From the NCBI GenBank assembly GCA_964419145.1, contig CAYQOM010000006.1, forward strand, positions 62,001 through 126,000: a stretch of DNA of 64,000 bases, given 5' to 3'. This DNA is from UBA2336 sp964419145 (GTDB lineage: Bacteria; Bacteroidota; Bacteroidia; Cytophagales; Cyclobacteriaceae). A model generated the notes under the pieces. It was not told the DNA's origin and ran no database searches. It was given only the letters and a program-made list of their open reading frames with translations. The position numbers were made by a program, and so were the translations under genes. Shown here piece by piece: positions 44,953-52,589 of the stretch. Every line of letters begins with the position of its first letter. Positions within the stretch are counted from its first letter, which is position 1.

Positions 44953-45567
44953 ATGAAAACGCTCGCCTTTGTACTGTTATGTTGCGTATACAGCTATGCC
45001 CAAACCGATCAGAAAACTGCCCTTGCCGAGATCAAAACCTTCCAGGAAGAACTCAACCGTGAGTATAAAGACAAGAAGAAGTCGCCCTTGCTGCCGGCAG
45101 ACATAAAAAAGTTTAAGCGGCATGAATTCTTTCCCGTTGATCTGAAATACCGCGTGGAAGCCAAGCTTACCCTTACCCCGGAAACTTCGTTTGCTCCGAT
45201 GAAAGCCACGCAGTCGCTCGTGCAGGATTACCGCGTGTACGGCATCGCTGAATTTACCCTGGATGGAGAAACGTATTCGTTACCGGTGTATCAATCCAAA
45301 AACCTGCTCAACAATCCCAAGTATCCTCGGTATTTATTCCTGCCCTTTGGTGACCTCACCAATGGAACGGAAACGTATGGTGGTGGGCGCTATTTGAATT
45401 TGCAGGCGCCTGAGGAAGGAAATACGCTCATCATTGATTTCAACAAAGCCTACTCACCCTACTGTGCCTACAACCCGCGGTACTCCTGCCCGCTTATACC
45501 GGAAGAAAACCAATTGCCGGTGCCCATACGGGCCGGGGTGAAGTATGTAGAGAAGAATAAAAAATAA
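44953..45567 (+). CDS. DUF1684 exported protein
   Basis: A 204-residue protein with a signal peptide (MKTLAFVLLCCVYSYAQ). The DUF1684 pattern is clear: an N-terminal helix EIKTFQEELNREYKDKKKSPLLP, then YRVYGIAEFTLDGETYSLPVYQS and the conserved LFLPFGDLTNGTETYGGGRYLNL and AYSPYCAYNPRYSCPLIPEENQLPVPI segments. It probably sits in the periplasm. Family function is unknown; it occurs widely in Bacteroidota. It is followed by a GldH-like lipoprotein gene after a 21-base gap on the same strand. Confidence 0.9.
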   Translation: MKTLAFVLLCCVYSYAQTDQKTALAEIKTFQEELNREYKDKKKSPLLPADIKKFKRHEFFPVDLKYRVEAKLTLTPETSFAPMKATQSLVQDYRVYGIAEFTLDGETYSLPVYQSKNLLNNPKYPRYLFLPFGDLTNGTETYGGGRYLNLQAPEEGNTLIIDFNKAYSPYCAYNPRYSCPLIPEENQLPVPIRAGVKYVEKNKK

Positions 45568-45588
45568 TACAGACTTAACGAATCTACC

Positions 45589-46053
45589 ATGCACTATCGG
45601 ATAACACCTTCAATACTCCTTTTCATTACCGTATTCTTTACGTGTTGTCATACCTACAAAGAGTACAATAAAGATGCTTTTGGAAATTACACATGGGGAT
45701 CAACACAGGAAATTGTGTTTAAACCGGTTATTGAAGATGTTACTAAAACCTATACGCTTAGCGTAGGTATCAGGCACATCTATGGGTTGCAATTGGAAAC
45801 GATGAGCGTAACAGTGAAAATAATTTCGCCCGATGGAAAAGAAGAAACACAGATGCACGATTTTAAACTCATGAAAGGTCCCGATCAATACGTAGGCAGT
45901 TGTGCTGGTGATTTATGCGACTTTGAAACGGTGGTGAACGATAGCCTGAAATTCGAAGAAAGCGGAGAACATCAAATTATTGTTACCCACAACTTTTCTG
46001 GAAACAAAATACCGGGTATTATGGAGGTTGGGGTAATTATTGATGAGAAATAA
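45589..46053 (+). CDS. gldH: GldH-like gliding motility lipoprotein
   Basis: A 154-residue lipoprotein: hydrophobic start ending FFTCC, so a lipid-modified cysteine near residue 19. The sequence follows GldH of Bacteroidota: YKEYNKDAFGNYTWGSTQEIVFKPVIED, then KTYTLSVGIRHIYGLQLETMSVTVKII and FSGNKIPGIMEVGVII at the end. GldH is one of the lipoproteins needed for gliding and for type IX secretion in Flavobacterium, although its role in non-gliding relatives is unclear. Assignment is from overall pattern; it is preceded by the DUF1684 gene. Confidence 0.6.
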   Translation: MHYRITPSILLFITVFFTCCHTYKEYNKDAFGNYTWGSTQEIVFKPVIEDVTKTYTLSVGIRHIYGLQLETMSVTVKIISPDGKEETQMHDFKLMKGPDQYVGSCAGDLCDFETVVNDSLKFEESGEHQIIVTHNFSGNKIPGIMEVGVIIDEK

Positions 46054-46125
46054 TCTCGTTTCTCCTTTCTTAACCACACTTTACAGGTCTAAAAATTTCT
46101 CTATGTTCTTCAGTTTAAAATTTTT

Positions 46126-46168
46126 AACCACAGAGAACGCGGAGTACACGCGGAGGGCCACAGAGATG
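46126..46168. repeat. Short intergenic repeat (AACCACAGAGAACGCGGAG type)
   Basis: AACCACAGAGAACGCGGAGTACACGCGGAGGGCCACAGAG is a typical dispersed intergenic repeat with internal half repeats (CGCGGAG twice). It resembles in style the AACCACATAG repeat at 42484. Confidence 0.55.
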
Positions 46169-46230
46169 TTAAAAAAAGAGAATTTTTAAACATTGATATC
46201 GATTCATCTTTTCGAATGCTTTATGCTTTC

Positions 46231-46260
46231 TTAGTGTACTTTGCGTGAGAATTTTGCACA
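46231..46260. repeat. Short intergenic repeat (TTGCGTGAGAA type)
   Basis: TTAGTGTACTTTGCGTGAGAATTTTGCA is the reverse complement type of the TTCTCACGCGAAGGCG repeat at 40119-40150. Confidence 0.5.
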
Positions 46261-46307
46261 AAGGTTATACAGTAAGCTCAAATACACTTGTGCTGTCTAC
46301 ATAACAA

Positions 46308-46985
46308 TCACCCCCTCACAATCTTACCATCACTCATCTCCACAATCCTGTCGGATTTGCGCGCGAATTCTTCATCGTGGGTTACAGCTATAATGGTTTG
46401 CTTGTATACGTGCGTCAGCTCTTCGAGTATGTCAAACACTACCTGCGTGTTGTATGAATCAAGGTTGCCAGTGGGTTCATCACCCATAATAATGTCGGGG
46501 TTGTTGATAAGTGCACGGGCAATGGCTACACGCTGTTGCTGCCCGCCCGAGAGTTTGCTGGAGGCTTTCAGGGCCTGATCTTTTACGCCCAGTATGTTCA
46601 GCTTCTCATACGCACGTTCCTCCACTTCGGCACGGGAATATTTCCCAAGCTTCAGTGCAGGGATCATCACATTTTGCAAGGCAGTAAACTCCGGCAACAA
46701 ATAATGAAACTGAAAAATAAACCCGATGTGTTTGTTACGAAAGGTAGCGAGAAAGTTCTGATCTTTTCCCGTAAGGCGTTCACCCGCAATTTCCAGTTCG
46801 CCTTCATAGTCGGTGTCCATGGTAGAGAGCACGTACATGAGTGTAGATTTCCCACAACCGGATTTGCCGATCAGCGAGAGGAACTCTCCGCGTTTCACTT
46901 CCAGGCTTATGCCATCCAGCACCTTAAACTTTTCGGGCTCGTAAAAGTATTTTCCAATACCGGTTGTTCGTAAAACGTACTCCAT
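46308..46985 (-). CDS. ABC transporter ATP-binding protein (MacB/LolD type)
   Basis: A 225-residue ATPase. Walker A GKSGCGKST, signature LSGGQQQRVAIARAL, Walker B DIIMGDEPTGNLD and the H-loop AVTHDEEFA are all intact. The DEPTGNLDS motif is typical of the LolD/MacB/FtsE group. It lies two bases downstream of a FtsX-like permease and 2.3 kb from a HlyD-type adaptor, so the three genes make one export or lipoprotein-sorting system. Energy supplier for the permease at 46988-48235. Confidence 0.95.
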   Translation of the reverse strand: MEYVLRTTGIGKYFYEPEKFKVLDGISLEVKRGEFLSLIGKSGCGKSTLMYVLSTMDTDYEGELEIAGERLTGKDQNFLATFRNKHIGFIFQFHYLLPEFTALQNVMIPALKLGKYSRAEVEERAYEKLNILGVKDQALKASSKLSGGQQQRVAIARALINNPDIIMGDEPTGNLDSYNTQVVFDILEELTHVYKQTIIAVTHDEEFARKSDRIVEMSDGKIVRG

Positions 46986-46987
46986 CG

Positions 46988-48235
46988 CTACTGCCCCCTT
47001 AATATTTCAATCGGATCCACATAGGCTGCTTTACGCGAAGGCATATAACCTGCCAGTGCCGTGGTGAGTACCCCAAACACAATACCGGTGATGTAGTACT
47101 TTGCATCGAAGTTCACCGGAAAATGATCAAGGCTAACCATGTCGCCACCATCAAACGGGGCTTGGGCAATGAGGTAACTCAACACATAGCCGATACACAA
47201 CCCAACCACGCTGCCAACAAACCCAATCACCAGCGATTGAATCATAAAAATCAACCGCACATCTTTTCCGGAAAAGCCCATCGCTTTCAAAATGGCAATG
47301 TCCTTCATCTTGTTCATGATCGTCATGTTCAAAATGTTGTAGATGCCGAAACCGGCTACAATCAACAAAGTAAACGAAACCGAATACGTAATGATGTTTC
47401 GAATAACGATGCCTGTTAAAAAAGTTGAGTTGGCAGTTTCCCAGTCTTCGGCTTTGTACCCGAACATCGCCTGGTATTCGGAAGCAACCGTTTTTGCTTC
47501 CAACAAATCAATTAACTTAATGTTGATGTCGGTGATGTATGAATGATCTTGCTGCAAGATGGTTTGTACGGTAGAAATATTCGCGTAGCTGCGCACGTTA
47601 TCAATGGTGCCGATACCCATTTGAAACAACCCCACAATTTTCAGCGGCATGGTGTGGCCCTGTGGTGTGGTGATGACAATGCGATCGCCCACCTTCACAT
47701 TCATTTTACGGGCAATGCCCGTACCGATGATGATGCCATCGTTATTGGACAGCAGGTCTTCAATTTGCCCCGCTTTCATTTTTGAGCGCAGGTCAAAGAG
47801 CTTGTCTTCTTCCAGGATATCCACCCCGGAAATGTTGCCCGGCAACTCCACCGGTCCGTAATTGTAAAACACCTGCGATGACAACGTGGGCGCCACACCC
47901 AACACGCGCGGATCACGCCTGATCATTTCGGTAATCTGCAGGGCGTTGCGCACCTTGGCTGTTTCCTTTTTTGGTTTTTGATGGTGTACAATGTTGATTC
48001 CGTTGGTATTTATCTCCTCAGCAATACTCGCGCGACTTTCGGTGATGTCGTTGTAGATATGGATGTCGGGCGAAGAAGCCATGGTAAGTTCCTCGGTGAA
48101 ATCGTTGAGGCCCGTCATCAAACTCACCAGTGCGATGAACATGCCGATGCCAAACGTAACGCCCAGCATGGCAATGAGTGTTTGTTTTGGTTTGGATACC
48201 AAATGCGTTTTCGCGATTTCAACAACAAGCTTCAT
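46988..48235 (-). CDS. ABC transporter permease (MacB/FtsX type)
   Basis: A 415-residue permease with four membrane helices: one near residues 20-45, then three clustered after about 290 (TYSVSFTLLIVAGFGIYNIL, ...). Between the first and second helix is a large periplasmic domain of MacB_PCD type (residues about 55-285). The FtsX C-terminal motif ILKAMGFSGKDVRLIFMIQSLVIG is clear. MacB proteins export lipoproteins, peptides or drugs with a HlyD adaptor and an outer membrane channel. The adaptor gene is two bases upstream. Confidence 0.93.
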   Translation of the reverse strand: MKLVVEIAKTHLVSKPKQTLIAMLGVTFGIGMFIALVSLMTGLNDFTEELTMASSPDIHIYNDITESRASIAEEINTNGINIVHHQKPKKETAKVRNALQITEMIRRDPRVLGVAPTLSSQVFYNYGPVELPGNISGVDILEEDKLFDLRSKMKAGQIEDLLSNNDGIIIGTGIARKMNVKVGDRIVITTPQGHTMPLKIVGLFQMGIGTIDNVRSYANISTVQTILQQDHSYITDINIKLIDLLEAKTVASEYQAMFGYKAEDWETANSTFLTGIVIRNIITYSVSFTLLIVAGFGIYNILNMTIMNKMKDIAILKAMGFSGKDVRLIFMIQSLVIGFVGSVVGLCIGYVLSYLIAQAPFDGGDMVSLDHFPVNFDAKYYITGIVFGVLTTALAGYMPSRKAAYVDPIEILRGQ

Positions 48236-48237
48236 GC

Positions 48238-49329
48238 TTACGGTTTAATCTTCACTTCGCTGGTTGCGGTAAGGCCTTCCAGCACCTCCACTTCATCGAG
48301 CGTGGTAGCACCTCGTTTGATTTTTATTTTCTGTTCACCGCCATCTGCACGCACCATCACCGAATCGCCCGGCAACAAAGCTGATTTTGGGATGACCAAT
48401 GCCTGCTCAACCTGACGAATCACAATGTTGGCTTCCAGCGCCAGACCTGAGAATGCACCTGGCAACGCTTCCAGCAATTTCGCATCTACGCGCAACGATT
48501 GCTGCCGACTATCCACCAACGGGTAAATGCGTGTTACTTCTGCTTTGAAAATCCTTTCGGGATACGCATCAATTTTTACCAGCACCTGCTGACCGGCTTT
48601 AACGCGGTGGATGTCCAGCTCATCTACATTCAGTTGTAAATAAAAAGACTGGTTGCTGCCGAGCACAGCCACCGCTTCCGTGCGCCTGATCAACTCACCT
48701 GCCTCCTTCATGGTTTTAAACACGATGCCGTCCACCTGACTGCGAATGGTGTAACGATTGGATTCATCGCGAGCTATGCGGTACTGATTTTCCGCATTGA
48801 TTAATTCTGCCTGCAATTGATTGTATGTTTTGCGGTAACGACTTTCCGCCAGTACATATTCATTCCTGGATTGTTCAGCCAGCAGTCGGGCGCGATCATA
48901 TTCAGCCTGCGAGGTAGCTTGTTTGTTCAGCAAGTTTGAATACCGAACAAAGTTTACTGAATCGTGTTGTTTTTTTGCTTTAGCCGTTTGAACGGCTGCC
49001 TTCAACTCATTCAGCACCGGTGAATCATCATTGAAATTTTGCTTGGCGAGGGCATAGTTTTCGCGCGCAATTCGGTAGCGTGCACTTTGCTGGTCGGCTT
49101 CGATGATGTAAAGCGGATCGCCCTTCTTTACTGCATCGCCATCTTTCACCAGTTTCTCTGCAATGTAACCATCAACCTGCGCAAAGACTTGGTACTCATT
49201 TTCAGATACCACCGTACCCGAAGCGTATACAGCTTCCAGTAATGGCTTGGTAACCGGGTTGGTAAAGTCGCTTTCGCGGGAGCAGGAAATAATTACAAGG
49301 AGTATAGCTAAGAGAAACAGAAAACGCAT
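48238..49329 (-). CDS. HlyD/MacA-type periplasmic adaptor lipoprotein
   Basis: A 363-residue adaptor that links the MacB-type permease to an outer membrane channel. The true start is ATG 49329, giving a lipoprotein signal MRFLFLLAILLVIISC; a frame open to a TTG at 49353 is rejected. Two biotinyl-lipoyl-like halves (VSENEYQVFAQVDGYIAEKLVKDGDAVKKGDPLYIIEADQQSARY and IRSQVDGIVFKTMKEAGELIRR) flank a coiled-coil hairpin between residues about 90 and 170. A beta-barrel and membrane-proximal domain follow. It is the first gene of the three-gene set. Confidence 0.92.
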   Translation of the reverse strand: MRFLFLLAILLVIISCSRESDFTNPVTKPLLEAVYASGTVVSENEYQVFAQVDGYIAEKLVKDGDAVKKGDPLYIIEADQQSARYRIARENYALAKQNFNDDSPVLNELKAAVQTAKAKKQHDSVNFVRYSNLLNKQATSQAEYDRARLLAEQSRNEYVLAESRYRKTYNQLQAELINAENQYRIARDESNRYTIRSQVDGIVFKTMKEAGELIRRTEAVAVLGSNQSFYLQLNVDELDIHRVKAGQQVLVKIDAYPERIFKAEVTRIYPLVDSRQQSLRVDAKLLEALPGAFSGLALEANIVIRQVEQALVIPKSALLPGDSVMVRADGGEQKIKIKRGATTLDEVEVLEGLTATSEVKIKP

Positions 49330-49385
49330 GACGAATATATATTGACACCCCAAGATACGTAAGCTTAAACCGTTAAGTTTATGAT

Positions 49386-49826
49386 TTATCTCATTTTCTC
49401 AGCGGTAAGCCTGGCTTCTCGCTTTACGAGTTTTTCGAGGGTGTCTTTTTTGAGCATTTCAACCGTAGCGTTTCGCACCTCCAGAAAAGCAAAACGAATG
49501 GCACAGGTTTCTTCATCCTCACATTCATCGCACGGCTCATAGTATTTGTACGTTGCGCACGGAATGGCCGCAATGGCCCCATCAAATAAGCGAACCACTT
49601 CTGCGAGGTTAACATCCTTGGGTTTGCGCCTTAAAAAGTAGCCTCCGTTTTTTCCCTGCTTGCTACCCAACACACCGGCCCGCTTCAGTTCCAGTAAAAT
49701 TCCCTCTAAGAATTTTTTTGGGATACGGCATGCCCCGGCAATATCCTTAATCAGGAATTTCTCATCCGGCTCTTTGGCCATATGCACCAATGCGTGTATG
49801 GCATACTTACATTTTTTCGATAGCAT
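49386..49826 (-). CDS. Rrf2 family transcription regulator
   Basis: A 146-residue regulator with the Rrf2 winged helix: MLSKKCKYAIHALVHMAKEP, then IKDIAGACRIPKKFLEGILLELKRAGVLGSKQGKNGGYFLRR. The C-terminal region has four cysteines (CATYKYYEPCDECEDEETC), spaced like the cluster ligands of IscR/NsrR members, which suggests an iron-sulfur or redox sensor. The start ATG 49826 was chosen because a longer frame would run through the tRNA-Thr gene on the other strand. It is separated by about 50 bases from the MacA-like gene downstream. Confidence 0.9.
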   Translation of the reverse strand: MLSKKCKYAIHALVHMAKEPDEKFLIKDIAGACRIPKKFLEGILLELKRAGVLGSKQGKNGGYFLRRKPKDVNLAEVVRLFDGAIAAIPCATYKYYEPCDECEDEETCAIRFAFLEVRNATVEMLKKDTLEKLVKREARLTAEKMR

Positions 49827-49877
49827 AGCAGCACAAGTTATAGTTTTTCTTTTCAATTTCGTATGGAAATAAATCAA

Positions 49878-49949
49878 GCCGAGGTAGCTCAGGGGTAGAG
49901 CAGCTGATTCGTAATCAGCAGGTCGTGAGTTCAAATCTCATTCTCGGCT
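49878..49949 (+). tRNA. tRNA-Thr (CGT)
   Basis: A full cloverleaf: acceptor GCCGAGG/TCTCGGC (one G-U pair), D-stem GCTC/GAGC, anticodon stem GCTGA/TCAGC around the loop TTCGTAA with anticodon CGT, T-arm GTGAG-TTCAAAT-CTCAT and discriminator T. No CCA is encoded. Anticodon CGT reads the threonine codon ACG. Confidence 0.97.
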
Positions 49950-49978
49950 CCGGTTCTCAAAGCCACCGCAGGAGTTAC

Positions 49979-49986
49979 TATCTTTG
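49979..49986 (+). promoter_or_regulatory. -7 element of crcB
   Basis: TATCTTTG matches TAnnTTTG exactly and ends only four bases before ATG 49991, so the transcript would be almost leaderless. Its position supports the ATG at 49991 rather than the upstream GTG/TTG-type starts inside the tRNA. Confidence 0.5.
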
Positions 49987-49990
49987 CCAC

Positions 49991-50380
49991 ATGATGAAAC
50001 TTATCCTGATCGCTTTGAGTGGTGCACTGGGAACACTGGCACGTTATGGTGTTAGCCATGTAGCCTATGAAAAATACTCCGGTCTATTCCCCATCGGCAC
50101 GCTCACTGTAAACTTAACAGGCTCGTTTATAATCGGGTTGTTGTGGGGCATTGCGAATGGACTCAGTATTCATCCCAACCTGTTGGCGTTTTTGTTTGTG
50201 GGTCTACTCGGTGGTTTTACAACCTTTTCTTCCTATTCGCTTGAAACACTCAACTTGTTGCGCGATGGGGATTATAAACTTGCGCTATACTCGGTACTGC
50301 TGAATAATGTTGCAGGTATTCTGTTGGCTTTTCTCGGCCTCATGCTCGCAAAGCAGGCGTTACAATACTACGGGAAGTAG
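49991..50380 (+). CDS. crcB: Fluoride channel CrcB/Fluc
   Basis: A 129-residue fluoride exporter with four membrane helices, active as an antiparallel dimer. Conserved features are GALGTLARYG at the start, GTLTVNLTGSFIIG (the Asn pore residue) and GFTTFSSYSLETL (the Phe box and TFSS sodium-site motif). The start at 49991 (or the adjacent ATG 49994) is preferred because an open frame to 49925 would run into the tRNA. The C-terminal 21 bases overlap the convergent TPR/SH3 gene. Confidence 0.94.
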   Translation: MMKLILIALSGALGTLARYGVSHVAYEKYSGLFPIGTLTVNLTGSFIIGLLWGIANGLSIHPNLLAFLFVGLLGGFTTFSSYSLETLNLLRDGDYKLALYSVLLNNVAGILLAFLGLMLAKQALQYYGK

Positions 50381-51100
50381 CTGATCCTGCCGGATGTAGG
50401 CTTCCTTATCATGCCATTGTACCTTCAGCCACACATCGCGTTTCCCGATAATGCGTACCCGATGTCCTTCATTGATAATCTGGGCTACCGAAGCACCGGC
50501 AGAAGGACCAGTCATGAGGTACGTATTGGAGTTGGCGATAATTCCCGTTCGGTATTGAGCCGGAAAGTTGATGTGTACAACCAGCAACGCTGAGCAGATC
50601 AGCAACACAATCCATAATCCCAGGCTTGCTTTCTGCTGACGAACACGTTGCCATATAAGCAAGAACAAAAAGACAGAACAAATCGCCATCAGCGAAAGCG
50701 CAATAAGCAGGTGGTAACGGTGGTACAGACTCATGAATCGCTCGAAATCGTTGAACTCGTAACCATCCCATTTCTTGGTTGATGCCACTTCCTTGATCTT
50801 AGCCACCACCCGTTCATCTTGCGTAACGAGGTAATACAGGTTGAGGTAATGCATCGCCTGTGGCACATGATCGAGTCCTTCTTCGATATAGGCCATCTTT
50901 AAAAACATGGCGGGTGTATACTGTCCCTGATTGAAAACAGACTTATACAGATCAAGTGATTGTGTATATCGCTTCTGCGCGAAGAGAGAATCTGCTTTAG
51001 TGAGGTGGTACTGTAAACCTTGAGCCGAAACGGGGTTTGAGAACTGCGTGCAGGCAACAAACAGTAAGGACGGGATTATTTTTAAAAGTGCGTTTTGCAT
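50360..51100 (-). CDS. TPR and SH3-like domain membrane protein (BatE-like)
   Basis: A 246-residue protein with an N-terminal signal sequence, TPR-like helices (residues 27-110; ADSLFAQKRYTQSLDLYKSVFNQGQYTPAMFLKMAYIEEG), two membrane helices near residues 130-175, and a C-terminal bacterial SH3-like domain (LMTGPSAGASVAQIINEGHRVRIIGKRDVWLKVQWHDKEAYI). The build resembles BatE-type proteins of Bacteroidota, although no other bat gene is nearby. Convergent with crcB, overlapping it by 21 bases. The start ATG 51100 lies next to the tRNA-Lys promoter. Confidence 0.72.
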   Translation of the reverse strand: MQNALLKIIPSLLFVACTQFSNPVSAQGLQYHLTKADSLFAQKRYTQSLDLYKSVFNQGQYTPAMFLKMAYIEEGLDHVPQAMHYLNLYYLVTQDERVVAKIKEVASTKKWDGYEFNDFERFMSLYHRYHLLIALSLMAICSVFLFLLIWQRVRQQKASLGLWIVLLICSALLVVHINFPAQYRTGIIANSNTYLMTGPSAGASVAQIINEGHRVRIIGKRDVWLKVQWHDKEAYIRQDQLLPVVL

Positions 51101-51124
51101 ATTTTTCTCCTTCTGTTACCTTTG
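51095..51124 (+). promoter_or_regulatory. Promoter of tRNA-Lys
   Basis: TTG (51095-51097), 19 bases, then TACCTTTG (51117-51124): an exact fit to the Bacteroidota consensus. The tRNA starts 77 bases after the -7 element; the -33 TTG lies inside the start codon region of the opposite-strand gene. Confidence 0.65.
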
Positions 51125-51200
51125 TGCCCTCAATAACGGAAAAGCCTCGAAAACAGGCAAATCTGATTGGTTGAGCGGTCTCAAAAGAAACCGAAGATCA

Positions 51201-51273
51201 GATTCCGTAGCTCAGTTGGTAGAGCAATACACTTTTAATGTATGGGTCCTGGGTTCGAGTCCCAGCGGGATCA
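51201..51273 (+). tRNA. tRNA-Lys (TTT)
   Basis: Acceptor GATTCCG/CGGGATC (one T-G pair), D-arm GCTC-AGTTGGTA-GAGC, anticodon stem ATACA/TGTAT around CTTTTAA with anticodon TTT, T-arm CTGGG-TTCGAGT-CCCAG. Followed at once by a strong terminator. Confidence 0.97.
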
Positions 51274-51275
51274 CA

Positions 51276-51308
51276 AAAGGCCGGAAATTCTTCCGGCCTT
51301 TGCTTTTT
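51276..51308 (+). terminator. Intrinsic terminator after tRNA-Lys
   Basis: An 11-bp stem AAAGGCCGGAA / TTCCGGCCTTT with a four-base loop, then GCTTTTT. Confidence 0.9.
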
Positions 51309-51418
51309 ATAGCCTATTTGTCAGGCGTACATTACTCATTTTGTAAGCTGATTTTCCTCACAGCGAAAGCTGGAATTTCGATGTACCCTTGTTAATCAAT
51401 CATTTGATTATCAATTGT

Positions 51419-51877
51419 ATGAATACCACCGGATTTTACCTGCAAACATGGGAAGAAGCTCGCACACGCTTCACCAACCTGTTAAAAGACATCAAAGAAG
51501 AGAACCTGACATTGAAGCTTATCAACACCAAAAACTCAGCAGGTTTTCTGATTCGCCATGTGGCCGATGTGGAGTTATTGTTTGCTAAAAATGTTTTTAG
51601 CGCTCCTAACCTAAGTGTGCAAGCTAAAACGGTTATCGCCCAACGCGACACCGGAGAGTGGACAAACCTGAACGAACTGCTGACTTACCAGGCGGAAGCC
51701 CATCAACAACTTAAAGCAATACTTTCAATGCAGACCGACTCAGACTGGGAACAAACCATAACCACCAAAGAGTTTGGCTCTAAAACAAAAGCAGAAGCCA
51801 TTGGCCGGATTATTTCACACACGGCTTACCATGCCGGGCAGTTGGCGCTTACGCTTAAATATGGTTCGCAACCGTAA
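51419..51877 (+). CDS. DinB-family protein
   Basis: A 152-residue four-helix-bundle protein of the DinB/YfiT type. Metal-binding histidines fit FLIRHVADVELLF (His) and SHTAYHAGQLALTLKY (two His), as expected for the family's divalent-metal site. The ATG at 51419 is preferred over 51389. DinB-type proteins are commonly used in thiol-S-transfer (e.g. bacillithiol) or detoxification, so this one may be a bacillithiol transferase-like protein, but this is only a family-level inference. It is convergent with the SWIB gene, separated by a terminator. Confidence 0.83.
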   Translation: MNTTGFYLQTWEEARTRFTNLLKDIKEENLTLKLINTKNSAGFLIRHVADVELLFAKNVFSAPNLSVQAKTVIAQRDTGEWTNLNELLTYQAEAHQQLKAILSMQTDSDWEQTITTKEFGSKTKAEAIGRIISHTAYHAGQLALTLKYGSQP

Positions 51878-51888
51878 CAATTGGACAT

Positions 51889-51922
51889 AAAAAAAGGTGA
51901 ACATTTCTATTCACCTTTTTTT
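51889..51922 (+). terminator. Bidirectional terminator between the DinB and SWIB genes
   Basis: AAAAAAAGGTGAA pairs with TTCACCTTTTTTT across an eight-base loop; runs of A and T on either side let it work in both directions. Confidence 0.9.
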
Positions 51923-51939
51923 GTTGGAGTTGCAAATGA

Positions 51940-52374
51940 TTACTTGCTCACGTGCGCACCAATGATCTTGGCCAGCTCGAACATGGACACCTGATCTTTA
52001 CCGAACAACACTTTCAATTTGTCATCCGCGTTGATCATGCGCTTGTTGGTAGCATCCTGCAATCCATTCTTGCGAATGTAATCCCAGATTTTCTTGATGA
52101 ATTGGGTGCGAGGTGCTGCGTTGCCTCCTACCACAGCTGCAAGAGCCGGGCTGGGCTTAAGGGCTGCCATGAACGCTGCGTTAGGTTTGCGCTTTGCCTT
52201 AGGCTTAGCGGCCTTCTTTGCAGGTGCAGGCTTAGCTGCTTTCTTAGGAGCTGCTTTTTTGGGTGCCGCTTTCTTAGCTGCTTTCTTTACCACTTTCTTA
52301 GGAGCCTTTTTAGCCGCTGCCTTCTTTGCTTTTTTAGGGGCCTTCTTGGCCACTGCTTTTTTCTTCTTAGCCAT
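51940..52374 (-). CDS. Histone H1-like tail fused to a SWIB domain
   Basis: A 144-residue protein in two parts. Residues 1-65 are almost entirely Lys, Ala and Pro in repeats such as KKAAPKKAAPKKAAK, like the C-terminal tails of histone H1 and Hc1-type bacterial proteins. Residues about 68-144 form a SWIB/MDM2-type domain (FMAALKPSPALAAVVG, RTQFIKKIWDYIRKNGLQDATNKRMINADDKLKVLFG, MFELAKIIGAHV). It probably compacts or organises DNA. A good promoter is at 52432-52460. The repeat-rich gene is a candidate for length variation. Confidence 0.93.
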   Translation of the reverse strand: MAKKKKAVAKKAPKKAKKAAAKKAPKKVVKKAAKKAAPKKAAPKKAAKPAPAKKAAKPKAKRKPNAAFMAALKPSPALAAVVGGNAAPRTQFIKKIWDYIRKNGLQDATNKRMINADDKLKVLFGKDQVSMFELAKIIGAHVSK

Positions 52375-52431
52375 GTTTAGTCAAGGGTGAGTTGAATTTT
52401 ATATTAGTGCTTTTCCCTATGGAATAGCGCG

Positions 52432-52460
52432 CAAATATAAGTATTGGTTGTGCACTTCAA
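52432..52460 (-). promoter_or_regulatory. Promoter of the SWIB gene
   Basis: On the minus strand TTG (52460-52458), 18 bases, then TATATTTG (52439-52432): an exact fit to TTG-N17-23-TAnnTTTG. The leader is about 50 bases. The 200-base gap from 52375 to 52589 holds nothing else recognisable. Confidence 0.6.
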
Positions 52461-52589
52461 TACTATGTTAGCCATGAATTATCAGGTATATGATTAAATT
52501 CATGTTCATAGGGGAAACGACATAAAAGGGTATAGCAGCTACCAGTGGGCTGGTCTGGGGGTCAGCCACCGTTGGCAGTTCACTTCAAC

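Noticed and set aside
49827..49934. Extended Rrf2 start (36 extra residues)
   Set aside because: The extension runs antisense through the tRNA-Thr gene; ATG 49826 starts the conserved MLSKKCKYA segment.
49925..49990. Extended crcB start inside the tRNA
   Set aside because: It would overlap the 3' half of tRNA-Thr; the -7 element at 49979 fits the ATG at 49991.
52094..52390. 98-codon plus-strand frame rich in Ala, Gly, Leu and Phe opposite the SWIB gene
   Set aside because: Mirror of the Lys/Ala-rich repeat tail; the minus-strand protein has a recognised domain and a promoter.
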